Source: Isochrysis galbana (taxonomy: Eukaryota > Haptophyta > Isochrysidales > Isochrysidaceae). Taken from it: a stretch of DNA of 64,000 bases. The stretch covers positions 2,007,171 to 2,071,170 of the forward strand of contig CM030942.1 of the NCBI GenBank assembly GCA_018136815.1. Reading direction: 5' to 3'. The position numbers and the translations under genes are program-made. Positions 33,337 through 43,680 of this stretch are shown in pieces (the first letter of the stretch is position 1; every line of letters starts with the position of its first letter). The notes beneath the pieces are model-generated. The model saw only the letters and a program-made list of their open reading frames with translations. It was not told the origin of the DNA and did not search any database.

Positions 33337-33344
33337 TTGAGCCA
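32845..33344. repeat. CT and GA dinucleotide tracts upstream of the GMPPB-like gene
   Basis: A GA run lies at 32850-32875, a long CT tract at about 32980-33085, and GA tracts from 33160 to 33335. The last ends ten bases before the start codon. CT followed by GA on one strand can fold into a long hairpin or triplex. Confidence 0.7.
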
Positions 33345-35033
33345 ATGAGCTCGTCCGGCGCGCCTAAGGGCCTCATCCTCGTCGGCGGACTCGGCACACA
33401 GCTGCGGCCACTCACTCTCTCGAAGCCCAAGGCGCTCATTGAGTTTGGCAACCGCCCGCTGCTCCTCCACTTCATCGATGCGCTCTCACGGGCGGGGGTA
33501 AACGAGGTGGTGCTCGCGATCAACTACCGCCCGCAGATCATGCGCCAGTTCCTCGACCAGTACCAGGACGCGTATGGAATCAAGATCACGTGTCTGCAGG
33601 AGGACGAGCCACTCGGCACTGCCGGCCCTATCGCGCTCGCACACGCGCAGGGACTGCTCGACGACAAGGAGCCCTTCTTCGTGATCAACTGCGATGTGGC
33701 ATGCGACTTCAACCTGCGTGCCCTCTACAACTTTCACAAGCAGCACGGCAAGATGGGCACCATCATGGTGACGCGGGTCGACGAGCCGGCCAAGTGCGCG
33801 CACCTTGCTCCGGCTGCAGCGCTGTGTTGCTCGCCCCTCCGCCAGCGCCACCCACGCATCCCCACCCCCCGCTTCCTGGAGCAGATACGGCAAGTCAGTG
33901 GTCCAGGCTGACCAAAATGGTATGATTGAGCGCTTCGTTGAGCACGGACGCAAGTTTGCGGGCAACCTGATCAACGCCGGCGTCTACATCTTCTCACCGT
34001 CGATCTTCCACCGGCTACGCGTGGTCAAGTCTATCTCCATGGAGAAAGAGGTCCTGCCCAAGCTGGTGCGTGCCGACCCCGTGAGAGCGCAGCAGCACAC
34101 CATACCCCTCGCGTGTAGACTGCCTCGGCCACAACCGTAACGTGCGCCTCCGCTGCAGGCCTCTGAGGACCAGCTCTACTCTATGCAGCTTGATGGGTAC
34201 TGGATGAATGTCAAGAAGCCACGCGACTTCCTGCAGGTGAGGCGATCTCACGGCGCCCATGCCCGGCTGAGCCGCGCCCTCACGCGCTCACATCACGCCG
34301 CGCGCGGCATAGGGCCACGCCCTCTACCTGCGCTACCTCTCCAAGGGCGGCGCGTTGCCTGACGCCTACGGCACCGTTCCGTCGGTGGCATTGCTGTCGC
34401 TGTCGGCGAGCTCAACGATCCTGACGTCGGCCGAAACCTCTGGAGTCAACGAGTCGCAGCGGGAACAGCTGGGTGAGTCAACGCTCACGGGCAACGTGCT
34501 CATCGACCCCACCGCGCAGGTGCGTCGTCGACTGCTAGCTCGGCCACGCGACGTCCGCCCGCACCCCATCGCCTGTGACGCCCGCTTAATGCTGTTGCCA
34601 CTTCATGTACTCCTAGATTGGCAACGGCTGCCTCATCGGGCCCGATGTGTCCGTTGGGCCGGGATGCGTAGTCGACGACGGCGTGCGGCTCGCCAATTGC
34701 ATCTTGCTCAGCGACGTGCGCGTCGGCAAGCACGCGGCGATCATTGACTCCATCCTGGGTTGGCGCTCGAGCGTTGGTGAGCCCGCCGCACCGTGCGTGC
34801 CGATCGAGCGGCCTGCCTTCAATTCTGAACCCCCTGCGCACCGGCAGCGGCGAGCTCTAAACCCTGTGTGCACCCATGTGCGTCACCTCGCAGGCGAATG
34901 GGCACGCGTTGAGGGGGTGTCCGTCTTGGGCGAAGACGTGCACGTGGTGCCTGAGATATTCGTAAATGGCGCTCTTATACTTCCACACAAGCGCATCGAG
35001 TCGAGCGTCGCAGAGCCGCGCGTCATCATGTAG
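33345..35033 (+). CDS. GDP-mannose pyrophosphorylase B-like protein, probably catalytically impaired
   Basis: Six exons: 33345-33793, 33885-34065, 34159-34236, 34313-34519, 34617-34776 and 34894-35033, all GT-AG (404 aa). The protein aligns end to end with GMPPB, from [11 protein letters not shown] at the N-terminus, through NCDVACDF and [10 protein letters not shown], to the left-handed beta-helix and the C-terminal ending PRVIM. The family makes GDP-mannose from mannose-1-phosphate and GTP for glycoprotein and glycan synthesis in the cytosol. Three signature positions differ. The Arg of GxGTR is Gln19 (codon CAG). The Lys-Pro of FVEKP is His170-Gly171. The metal-binding Asp of WMD is Asn227 (codon AAT). 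Asp117 and the PK pair at 28-29 remain. It may be a regulatory, GMPPA-like subunit or a decaying paralogue; substitutions are read directly, inactivity is inferred. Confidence 0.88.
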
Positions 35034-37102
35034 ACGCCTCGCAGCGGCGTCGCCCCACGGCCAAAGGTGATAGCTTTGTGTTGGATGGCGGATGCAATAA
35101 CGCCCTCATGGCGCTGACGAATGGTCGGCTGCGAACGGCTGCGCCCGCCGCCTTGAGCTAGGCGCAAGAATCCCACCCTGTCCATGTGCTGATGCCTTGA
35201 TGCGCACGGCCACATCCGCTTGCAGTGATAAGGCGAGTAGACGATTATTTGAGTCTTCTGCTTCTAATGTCATATCGTCACATCGTCATGCAATGCTTTT
35301 CATGTTGTGCGCATCTTGTGTGCTTGACACCAGCTCTAGCACATGGTAGGCCCCGGTCCATCGTCAGTCGTAGCAGATGCATTCTAGCTCGCGAGACGAA
35401 AAGCCTACCAGATGTGAAAGAGAAGTGGTGCTTACGAGCGTCTCTGGTGTACAACTGGGCAGGTGGAAGGCCATGTCCGTGGGTGTAGAAGCACAACTAC
35501 GAGCTTCATGGTGGGTTCGGCGGGCGGATCTGTTCACCATCACCACCTTGGACCGGCCACAACATATCTTGTCTGCAGTGTCACGGAACGCACATCAATG
35601 CGTGGTAGCATTGACTACGACTACAAATGCTTTCAGTGGTTAGTGGCGCGCGCTTAGTGCGGCGATTGCGTATTCGTATTACGTGCTAACGCCAAGGAAG
35701 CAAATCTACTGCCTCTAATAGTAAAAATTTATATAGACTACGACAACGGCGCTACTCCACATCTATTATATGTTGCGGCTCTTGCTGGCTTGCAAGGACG
35801 GGGAGGAAGGGGGAATGCAGCGATGCCGCCGGCCTCCATTCTTCATGGCTACAACGTGGGGCCCAGAGTCAAGAATTTCGGCTGAATCGGTGCATCGCAC
35901 CTAGCATTCCTCCCACATTCCGCCTGCTTGACCCGAGTCGCACTCGTCAACAACGTCAACGTCAGTAAGCGTCCGGACGCTTCATTGTTAGTGTCAGACA
36001 AAGGCGGTGATGTGCACTCCTTACCCTTACCTCTAAGCTCGCCAAGGCTAAGGCTCAGGTGTCGTGGTGCGTCGAGATTTACAGGGGTGGGCGGGTACAC
36101 ATCAAAAGAGAATAGAGCTGAGCGGCGCAATTGCGATTGCGAAGGCCTCCTCCTTGCCCTCTTGTGCTAGCTACAAGTACACGCTTTAAATCATTTCCGA
36201 CTGTGGCTGCGCGTAAGCGATTTTGAAATTGCGCAGGGGCGCGTAGAAATAACTCCTACCATACCTTGAAACGGCCGGGGGGGGGGGGGGCGTACGGAGG
36301 GTGATGTCTCGCGCCACGTCGGGGGGGATTGTACTTTCGCGCCACGGATTCTTCGAGTTTCGAGATTAGACTTGGTACATGTAATTATTTGGTACGTGGA
36401 AAAAACTCAAATTTTCCTCGCGGGGCTCCCGGCCCGCACCCCGCGTAAAATAATCCTCACCATGCCTCGAAACGGCGGCCCCCCGCGTACGATCCCCACA
36501 CACCCTCGAAACGGCCCCACCCTCGCGTGAGGCTTATATCCGACCTCCAGAGTTGGCTGCGCGTGTACTTGTATTGTGCGTTGTAGTTGTTTGTAGTTGC
36601 CATAGTTGGATTGTAGGAGAGCTTGTATGTTTTTGCAAAGAGCAGATAGGTTAGTTGGATTGCTTGGTGGTCAATAAACTAACCAAGTGTTAGCATTCCC
36701 ATTCCTTGAAAGAAAACGCGAAGCATGGCCTCGGTCGGCAACGACTAACAACGCCGGGTCACAGCATGCCTTGCCGGCTTGCGCACACACAACAATGCTC
36801 AAAGCTACGAAGGTAACAAAATTTCGCCCAACGGAGTAGAAACCAGTGGTTTTTGGCTATGGGTGCCGGAAAGTAGATACCCATGATGACTGCGGAGACT
36901 CGCAGAGAAATCGAACCAACAACGACAAAGAAGACTATCCTGTGTTCTTCACACGCACACTCTTCCAAACGCGTCGTTCAAAGGCATTGTCGAGGAGCGA
37001 GGCGTGCGCGCAACCCTGCAAAGCGAATGGCGACCAAAGGGCTGCAAATCAAGGCAGTATTTTACGAAGGGCTCGATGCGTAGGCCACTGGGATGGCTCT
37101 GC
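35034..37102. other. Gene-poor region with GC-rich short repeats
   Basis: No gene is recognised. 36230-36530 has a G-run and repeated units CCTCGAAACGGC / CTTGAAACGGCC on both sides of an AT-rich patch, suggesting decayed repeat DNA. Frames at 36846-37357 are short and unassigned. Confidence 0.4.
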
Positions 37103-37670
37103 TCAACCAACAGCTTGCTTGGTGGCAGGCACGACCGCCGGAGCTGCCTTTTGCTTTCCATGCTGAGGGACATGCAGCGGATGAGCCACTGCAAGCGAGT
37201 TGATGAAATGGGTCCGAGCCGATGGCGCAAAGGCAAGCTCGTGAAGAAGATAGAAGCCCGTGCTGAAGTCGTTGGCTGTCATTCCTCCTTCCTCTTGAAG
37301 GATCTTTGCGATGGCGTCAGCCTGCAGACGCAGAAGGGGAGCAAGGTGCTGGCATAATCGTGTTTGGTGGCAGGTCAAGCATGAGGGGACGGTTGCCGGC
37401 AGTCGCACTGATCGATCTCAGCGCCGCACAAGGCACACGTATGCCCACGGAACGCACGCGGTATGATCCAGCGGGGAATGCCTTGGGGGGGGGGGTGCAA
37501 GGGCAGCGGACGAGGGAATGAGCATTGCAGGCAGTTGCAACCATGCTCACGTCGTCCATGGAGAGGTGCCCATGGGCTTTGAGTGCCTCGTAGGCATACT
37601 CGATTGCCTTCGTGTTGCGCTCGATGTGCATGTGCGCGGCGGGCGGCCCTGCAACTTGAGGTGCTGCCAT
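37103..37670 (-). CDS. Small two-exon hypothetical protein
   Basis: Exons 37670-37551 and 37321-37103, with a canonical GTGAGC donor and TCTGCAG acceptor, both phase 0, give 112 aa. The first exon encodes MAAPQVAGPP followed by an amphipathic helix (TKAIEYAYEALKAHG). The second begins with ADAIAKILQEEGG and ends in an Ala/Pro-rich basic tail. I do not recognise the family. The model rests on good splice sites, kept phase and helical, non-repetitive sequence. A TATA-like or other promoter signal is not obvious. Retention of the intron would extend the first exon without a stop for some distance. Confidence 0.4.
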
Positions 37671-39071
37671 GGCTCTCGACGCGATGGACGGATGAAGTGG
37701 TGGGAGGGGGCGGGCGGAAGGGATCCGATGAATGATCTGATCGCACTCGAGACCTGAGTTTTCTTGTAGCAGTTGTGTACCACCACTAGCCACTCCCACC
37801 CTCCAACCTCCTCCGCCCTCGTCGCTGCGCCCATGGCCACCTCCTCCCTTGTCGCCGCCACTCCTTCCTCCTCCATCGTCGCCACCATTGCCATCCCCTC
37901 TACCCGCACCGCCATTGCCACCTCCTCCCTTACAGCCGCCATTGCCATCTCGCATCTCCGCCTCCGCCCACATGCCACATGCCCACATCCACATCGCCGC
38001 CATGCTGTGCCACCGTGCCACCCCCACCCGCACTCCCCCTCCACTCTCACCGCCATTGCCACCTAACCCCTCGTCGCCGTCATTGCCTCCCCCTTCCTAA
38101 TCACCGTCACCCCTCTCTCCTCCCTCGTCACCACCATTGCCACCTTTGGAAGGGGGCGTTGGTGCGTTGGTGCGTTGGTGCGTTGGTTGGTTGGAGCCCA
38201 GAGGCCAGAGGCTCTGTAGCTCTGTAGTCCGGTCACTCACTATGGGGCTGCAGAGGGCACCAGCTAACATGGGTGAATGAATGGCTACATAAGCTCCCTG
38301 TGGGTGCCGGTAGGATGGTAGGATGGATCAGCAAAAAAGTGGGGGTTCTCCGGCGAAATTGTCGAAAAATACCGAATATCGGGCCGAGGCGGCGAGGCGG
38401 CTTGCCTTCATTTGGTCTCCCTTCCCCTTCCCGCGCCTTGCATCTCGTGTTGCCCGTGCGTCTTGGGGTGATTTGAGTTCCGTCCCGGCTTTATCGAGGG
38501 TGCGTGACGCGTGTTGGACTATGCTGTCCCAAGGTGTCTTTCCGTCAATTATGGGACATCAATCAATCGAATGGAGCCATCAAATGTCCATAGTTATTTA
38601 TACAACAATATTCACACATGATGACCCATTCTCAATGTTCAACACCTACGGCGCGCGCTTTCAGGGGTTGGGCTAATTTTGGCATTCAGTCCCTGGGTGC
38701 AATACAATTACACCAGGTGCACGCCGTGACGCCGTGCGTGCCGATGTGCATCGGGTCCCCCGCGGGGACGCCATGCGTGCGCATGTCGACTGGTTTCTCT
38801 GCGGTTCCCTACAATTACGTAAACATGCAATATAAGAGAGATCTCTCACGGGACATGTGTGATGAGTTGCAATCACCCATGTGCACGCCGTGCATGCGCA
38901 CGGCGCGATGCGCGATGTGCATCGGTTCCCCCGCGGGGACGCCGTGCGTGCGCATGCCAACTTTTTTCTCTGCGGTTCCCCTATGTTACCCCGAGGCACC
39001 TGCAGTTCTTGCACTCTCACCTTCACCTGCACCTTCACTGAAGAAAAAACTTCGGACCAGCACCTTCCCAG
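37671..39071. repeat. Repeat-rich spacer: GCC/CAC minisatellite and ~100-bp direct duplication
   Basis: 37790-38130 (+) is a degenerate array of CACCATTGCCACCTCCTCCCT-like units. GTGCGTTG units repeat at 38160-38195. 38718-38811 and 38880-38986 are imperfect direct repeats sharing GATGTGCATCGG, TCCCCCGCGGGGACGCC, TGCGTGCGCATG and TCTCTGCGGTTCCC. No gene is recognised. Confidence 0.6.
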
Positions 39072-39310
39072 TTGGAAAAATTTTTTATTTCGTCTCCGCT
39101 CGCTGAAGATGAGTACTTGTTTGAAGAGTTACTCGATCGCAAGGGCGGCATCGATGGAGTTTCATTCAAGTATCTTGTCAAGTGGCGCGGCTGTCCTCGT
39201 TCTGAAGCTACATGGGAGCCTCGGATTGAGTTGCTTCGTCGTTGTGCTGATCTAGTTGAGTCGTACGACACCATTTTCGACAGCCGTCTGGTTCAACCTC
39301 AGTCAGGCTC
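39072..39310 (+). pseudogene. Chromovirus integrase C-terminal chromodomain
   Basis: The frame reads EYLFEELLDRKGGIDG...FKYLVKWRGCPRSEATWEPRIELLRRCADLVESYD. This is a complete chromodomain with the KWRG and ATWEP motifs, as found at the end of Ty3/gypsy (chromovirus) integrases. The upstream integrase core is absent. Downstream sequence runs into the inverted copy of LTR-like block A. It is a truncated 3' end of a retroelement. Confidence 0.75.
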
Positions 39311-39665
39311 TCTCTGCTTCCGCTTCAGATTCCTCGTCAAGCTCAAGTCCAAGTTCAAGTACCCAATGCCTAGACGACAACGAACGTTCATCTCCGAAGA
39401 GAGAACCGGAACCCAACGAGAAACGACAAGCCTTGCAAGAAGCCAAACAAGCCTTCACAAGGCGCCCTGAGAGTCTGAGACAAGCGCACAGCGAGCGACA
39501 GGCGACCTGGCTCCTTTGGATCAAGATTACCCGAAAGGAGAAAGGAGGAAACCTAGAATCAAGACCTGACAAACAGGCTAGAAGGTAGAAGGAACGAAAC
39601 GAGAACCTGAATTCTAGGTCGCTAGGGACGACCCCCACCTACCTAGAGGTGGAGAGTTCGCATTC

Positions 39666-40439
39666 ATGAACTGCGTCCGCCTGCAGTCGGTGTACGTGGT
39701 GGAAGCGACCGAACAAACCAAAGCGCCCACGGACGACGGCGGCGGCTCGGTCGGCATCTCCGCGTTCGAAGGGTGCCACCAACTGACCGACGTGAGGCTG
39801 CACCCCTCGACGCGCAAGCTCCTGTCCACGTGCTTCAGTGGTACAGGCATCCGCCGCATCCACCTCCCATCATGCGTGAAGGAAGTCCACGCGCACGCAT
39901 TTGCGCACTGCACTGCGCTAGAGAGCGTCCAGATGCCTCCGATGGTGGCGCGCATCCGCTGGTACACCTTCTTTCGATGCTCATCGCTGCGGCGGGTCTG
40001 CGCGAGCGGAGCCACCTTCGTTGAAGACTACGCCTTCGAAGGCTGCGTAGAGCTGCGCACGCTCACATTGGGTCCGTGCGTCCACATCTCCCAGCTCATC
40101 GGCTGCGGTGCGCTCCGTCAGATGGCCGTGCACATGTCGAGCGCGCCGGCCACAGACTGGAAGTGGATGTCTCGGATGGCCACCTACATGCACCCGCGGC
40201 TCACACTGCACCTGCTCGGGTGCAATGAACGACCACCCGTGGCCTGCCGCGTCGCGGCGGGGGTGTGCGTCCTCCCCGTGACGCACCAAGAGGCCGTCCG
40301 AAGGATCCAGGAGGCGGTGAAGCACGCGTGCTATGCGCCCGGGGGGAAGTTTTACCGGGCGTGCCAACTCCGATTCGAAGCTAATTTGGCAGCTGCGCAT
40401 GCTTCTCCAAAAGTTGGAGGCGCCTTCTTACAGCCATGA
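39666..40439 (+). CDS. BspA-like leucine-rich repeat (LRR_5) protein inside the insertion
   Basis: 257 aa. At least four LRR_5 units are visible: ISAFEGCHQLTDVRL, HAFAHCTALESVQMP, YTFFRCSSLRRVC and YAFEGCVELRTLTLG. Each has the AFxxCxxLxxVxLP pattern of BspA-type surface or intracellular repeat proteins. The last ~60 residues contain a helix with AVRRIQEAV. The final ~20 codons run antisense into the transposase fragment, so the natural C-terminus may be lost. LRR_5 proteins are numerous in some protists and large DNA viruses; their roles are mostly unknown. It could be a captured host gene. Confidence 0.6.
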   Translation: MNCVRLQSVYVVEATEQTKAPTDDGGGSVGISAFEGCHQLTDVRLHPSTRKLLSTCFSGTGIRRIHLPSCVKEVHAHAFAHCTALESVQMPPMVARIRWYTFFRCSSLRRVCASGATFVEDYAFEGCVELRTLTLGPCVHISQLIGCGALRQMAVHMSSAPATDWKWMSRMATYMHPRLTLHLLGCNERPPVACRVAAGVCVLPVTHQEAVRRIQEAVKHACYAPGGKFYRACQLRFEANLAAAHASPKVGGAFLQP

Positions 40440-40620
40440 AGGATGTACTGCCACAGTCGAGCTCTCTCCACTGGCACCCAGTGCGCAAGAGTTTGAAAAG
40501 ATGTAATAGTACAGTTTTGTCTTCAAGTGCACGACGCCTTCCAGTGTGCATTGGAGGGGCAAGAAGGGAGGCTTGTTGTAAAACAAGTCGTTCAAAAATG
40601 TCATTCAGTTTTAATCCCAT
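40381..40620 (-). pseudogene. N-terminal fragment of an IS5/IS4-type DDE transposase
   Basis: The minus frame starts MGLKLNDIFERLVLQQ and contains LLHLFKLLRTGCQWRELD and VRRRLQLL. This resembles the N-terminal helical domain (DUF4096 type) of IS5-family-like transposases: LRTGCxWRxL is the signature. The DDE catalytic part is missing because the LRR_5 sequence abuts at about 40380. It suggests the inserted block is, or contains, a DNA transposon. Confidence 0.55.
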
Positions 40621-40885
40621 TTACCACAAGTCAGGGGAAATTTTGTTTCGTTACACGTCTGTAGTCTTCTTCGAAGAAATTGCGGACGTAAACCCACATC
40701 TTACAATGTGAACAACAAAAGAACACCCCTCGCCCAAACGTTTTTTGGAGCCCAATAAGTGGGGCATCAGTCGAAAAAAAAACCAAACTTGGGGTTTCAG
40801 TCTCTGAGCTTCACCGTGTGGCCGCACGGCGAAGGACTTGGAGATTAGAGCCTGGAGATCGCATCATCTAGGATAAATGCGACAT

Positions 40886-41072
40886 CGCCGCCCCATTGCC
40901 CTTTGTTCGCCATTCGTCCCCAGTCCAAAATTCAAATGGAGTTGCCCGACACCATCAAGAATTTCATTTGCCCGACTCCCGGCGGGGAGGAGGGCCAAAG
41001 CGCCGCGCTAGCCGCCGGTGCCGCTCGCGACGGAGTGGCTCAGAGCCCTCCGGGCACGCTCGACTCGACACA
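40886..41072 (+). repeat. Retroelement 3' block, copy C (partial)
   Basis: Matches the second half of 32162-32534 and 57940-58305 (CAAATGG...TTGCCCGAC, TTTCATTTGCCCGACTCCCGGCGGGGAGG in pieces). It abuts the end of the inverted LTR-like block at 40884. Confidence 0.65.
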
Positions 41073-41319
41073 TTGACCCCCAGTTTTAAAAGAAGCTTGA
41101 TACTGGGTTGCTATAGCCCCACCCGCCATGACTTGTGAATGCTACTACTATTGTCATTGATGCGCTCCCCGAATCGTGGTCTGCTGGCCCTAGGTTGCCA
41201 CGTCCAGCATACCTTTGTCGTCCTCGACGGCACCTTCGCCGAGGAAAAAAAGAGTAAACGAATACAAGCACAATAGGACACGCCGCAGACTATGCTCTGC
41301 ACGCCATGACAGGAGACCA

Positions 41320-41445
41320 TCTATTGGGACGCTGGTGGGTGGAGGCTGCCGGACGGTTGCGGCAACCTGAGGCTTCGGCCATCCACGGACATCATCTATG
41401 GGGAAGCTTGTGGGTGGAGGCTGCCAGACGGTTGCGGCAACATCA
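41320..41445. repeat. Two-unit ~66-bp tandem repeat
   Basis: Two copies of GGTGGGTGGAGGCTGCC plus ACGGTTGCGGCAAC with similar spacing. Confidence 0.5.
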
Positions 41446-41475
41446 GGCATTCGGCGACGGACTGCCAGGCGCAAC

Positions 41476-42948
41476 TCAGGCCGCAGCAATCGTGACAATG
41501 CGCACGTGTCGGGTAGGGGCCTTCAACAAGTAGATTGAGGCGTGGTCCTTCCCGGGTTGGCCCTCAAAGACATGGGCATGGAGCCGAATGTTGGTCTTGG
41601 CGTATGATCCGCCAGCATGTACCACGTGCGCATCGAACCACACGGCATCTCCCGGCTCAAACTCAAGTCGAATGTATGTCATGCCGTCCTGCGCGAGGAT
41701 GTAAATGTGCGCGCCTGGCTCGAGCGCGACAAGGATGGAGCCGGAGCGCGCGTCAGCATTGGCAGGAAGGTCCGTATGGAACTTCTGCGACGCGCCGCTT
41801 GCAACCGACTTCAGCATGGCAGCCTTGGTAATGCAAGGGTGCTCGTAAAGTCCGTGCTCGAGCAGGCGTTTGCTCAGCAGCTCCTCGACGCGAATTGCGA
41901 GACTGCGCTTGAGGATGTGCTGGAAACGGCTGGGATCACGCTCGCCATCACTATTGACAATGGGAGTCCACGCAACGTTCAAACCAAGGAGCATATCCAC
42001 CTCGTCCTGGCGGAGAAAATGCTTCTGGGTCCACACGCGGCTCGAAAGCCCGAAGCTGGCCCAAATATCCGAGGGATCATCGCGGCCACGCTTGCGACGC
42101 ATGGCTTTTGTCTGGCTCCTTGTGCACAAGAGACTGCCTGAGCCAGACCTGAGTGGGGCGTCTCTTCTTTTGCTCTTACTGCGTGCCGAGGACGGCTGCA
42201 ATCTATCGTCCTTCAGCTTCGACATCTTCTTCGTAGAGGAAGGTTTCCTGGGTGGCGTGGGCGAAGGCACGGGAACAGCCGCTATCAAGGGCGTATTCGG
42301 CGTCTGGGGAATGTGGCGTACGTCTGCAGCCTTGCCAGACATGGGAACGCCTATCCGAGGATCTGATGGCTCCTGGAAAGGCTGCATATGGATGGCTTCT
42401 TCAACTGCTATTCGTTCGTAGGCCACTCCACACGGCGCATCTTGGTCCGGTTGATGATCCGTAATGGTGAGAAATGTTTCTGGTTTGGGATCGATCCTTA
42501 ATGGTGAGGAGATGCACGAGGCTATACACGAGGCAGAGGCAGGTGTTTGGGGCGTTGCAGGCCGGACTACCAAATCGCATAGAGTCTGCTCAACAGACCC
42601 CACGTCCTCATCAGAACTGTCGCCTCCTTCATACGGTTTCAATGACGCCAGGAGGCTATGGGCGTCGTCATCTCGCACCGGCCCACAGCTCGCTGCAGCA
42701 GGCTGAGCCGAGGTTGGTTGTGGGACAGCGATGCTCGTTTCCGGCAAGGAGGGCAGGCAAGGGCTCTTGAGGGTCTCGGGGTTCAAATCGTCCTCCGTGT
42801 CCGATGACGCCGTGCATGAATCATGGGATTCAGTTATACCCCCGTCCTGCGGGTGCGCCGGCGGTGTCTCCACAGGCTGCTGGGCCTGCTGCAGAGGGCT
42901 GCCCACCACCAACTCTGTGCGGAAGGCCGAGCAGGTGTCGACGCTCAT
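41476..42948 (-). CDS. 2-oxoglutarate/Fe(II) dioxygenase-like protein with disordered N-terminus
   Basis: A single exon gives 490 aa from the ATG at 42948. Residues 1-300 are Ser/Pro/Asp-rich and low in hydrophobics, apparently disordered, with Lys/Arg clusters (SKSKRRD, KAMRRKRGRD) that could be nuclear signals. Residues 305-490 look like a double-stranded beta-helix oxygenase. FHTD supplies the HxD pair (His391, Asp393). GDAVWFDAHVVHAGG gives the distal iron-binding His444. TNIRLHAHVF gives Arg455, placed for 2-oxoglutarate binding. The substrate is unknown; prolyl or lysyl hydroxylation and nucleic-acid demethylation are both possible. Upstream (43040-43130) is a GGGAGG-rich tract. The gene lies between retroelement relics, so a transposon-carried origin is not excluded. 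Confidence 0.65.
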   Translation of the reverse strand: MSVDTCSAFRTELVVGSPLQQAQQPVETPPAHPQDGGITESHDSCTASSDTEDDLNPETLKSPCLPSLPETSIAVPQPTSAQPAAASCGPVRDDDAHSLLASLKPYEGGDSSDEDVGSVEQTLCDLVVRPATPQTPASASCIASCISSPLRIDPKPETFLTITDHQPDQDAPCGVAYERIAVEEAIHMQPFQEPSDPRIGVPMSGKAADVRHIPQTPNTPLIAAVPVPSPTPPRKPSSTKKMSKLKDDRLQPSSARSKSKRRDAPLRSGSGSLLCTRSQTKAMRRKRGRDDPSDIWASFGLSSRVWTQKHFLRQDEVDMLLGLNVAWTPIVNSDGERDPSRFQHILKRSLAIRVEELLSKRLLEHGLYEHPCITKAAMLKSVASGASQKFHTDLPANADARSGSILVALEPGAHIYILAQDGMTYIRLEFEPGDAVWFDAHVVHAGGSYAKTNIRLHAHVFEGQPGKDHASIYLLKAPTRHVRIVTIAAA

Positions 42949-43229
42949 CCGCTGAGCGCGTGTGCGCCCGCTCGGCACGCACGGTCAAGCGGAAATACCG
43001 CAGGTGTATGGGGCAGGGCGAGAAGGCGGCCTGCTAGCCGTCCGGAAGACGGGAGGGGAGGGCAGAGGGGGAGGGAGGGGAGTGCCCGCGCCCGCGAGGG
43101 GCGGCAGCGGCGGCGACGGCGGGGATGATGGCGGATAGTTTCTTATTCCTAGAAGTAATAGTAGAGGATTTTTACAAGATTCTCGTAAGGTTTGAGGAAC
43201 GTTGTCATAGTTTTCTTGCTGTCCTGGTT

Positions 43230-43410
43230 TAATCCTAGTGCTGAGGGGCCGTGCCTCATCGGCAACGGAGCCCCTACCCCGCGAAGGGGGTGTGCGCGGT
43301 TGGTGCATGGTTCGTCCGGTGTATGTGGCTAGGGATGCTAGCCAACAAGACCTCTTACAAGACTACAATTACAATTTCCAAATGTGGTATACCCCCGCCG
43401 AGAGACCACT
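43230..43410 (+). repeat. Dispersed repeat, inverted partner of 32562-32745
   Basis: GGCAACGGAGCCCCT, GGTGTGCGCGGTTGG, TCGTCCGGTGTATGTGGCTA and GGATGCTAGC(C/T)AACAAGA are shared with the reverse complement of 32562-32745. A 96-codon frame continues to 43600 but has no recognisable family. Confidence 0.6.
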
Positions 43411-43680
43411 CCACAACTTCGTCTACAACACTAGCGCGCTCGACGACGACGCTCAAGGGTGTAACACCACAACGAATAGACTCGACAAATTCGTTGAAAA
43501 TCTTTTCTTCGACTCAGCGACCGCGCCACACGCCCCTCCAAGTGGCCAAGTGGTGGGACCTGGACCGTATGGCCAAATCACTCAACAACTTCAGTGGTAG
43601 CCACAGCCAGAACCGCTCGCATCCGATAGTCGAAGTAGTCGATAGTTCAAGGGTGGCAAAACAAAAAATCCATATCGAAT

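Larger units (their letters stand above)
39369..40884 (-). repeat. LTR-like block A, inverted copy, interrupted by an insertion
   Basis: 39369-39648 and 40805-40884 are the two parts of a reverse-complement copy of 30982-31382, ending in GGATAAATGCGACA. Sequence between about 39649 and 40804 is inserted between the LTR motifs CCTAGA and CTGAGCTTCACC. Confidence 0.65.

Noticed and set aside
32824..33345. Ser/Leu and Arg/Glu frames upstream of the GMPPB-like gene
   Set aside because: Pure CT and GA dinucleotide repeats leave all frames open; no protein-like content.
43271..43600. 96-codon frame considered as a nucleoporin-like fragment
   Set aside because: Its first part is repeat DNA also present inverted at 32562-32745, and the similarity I thought of was too weak to support.
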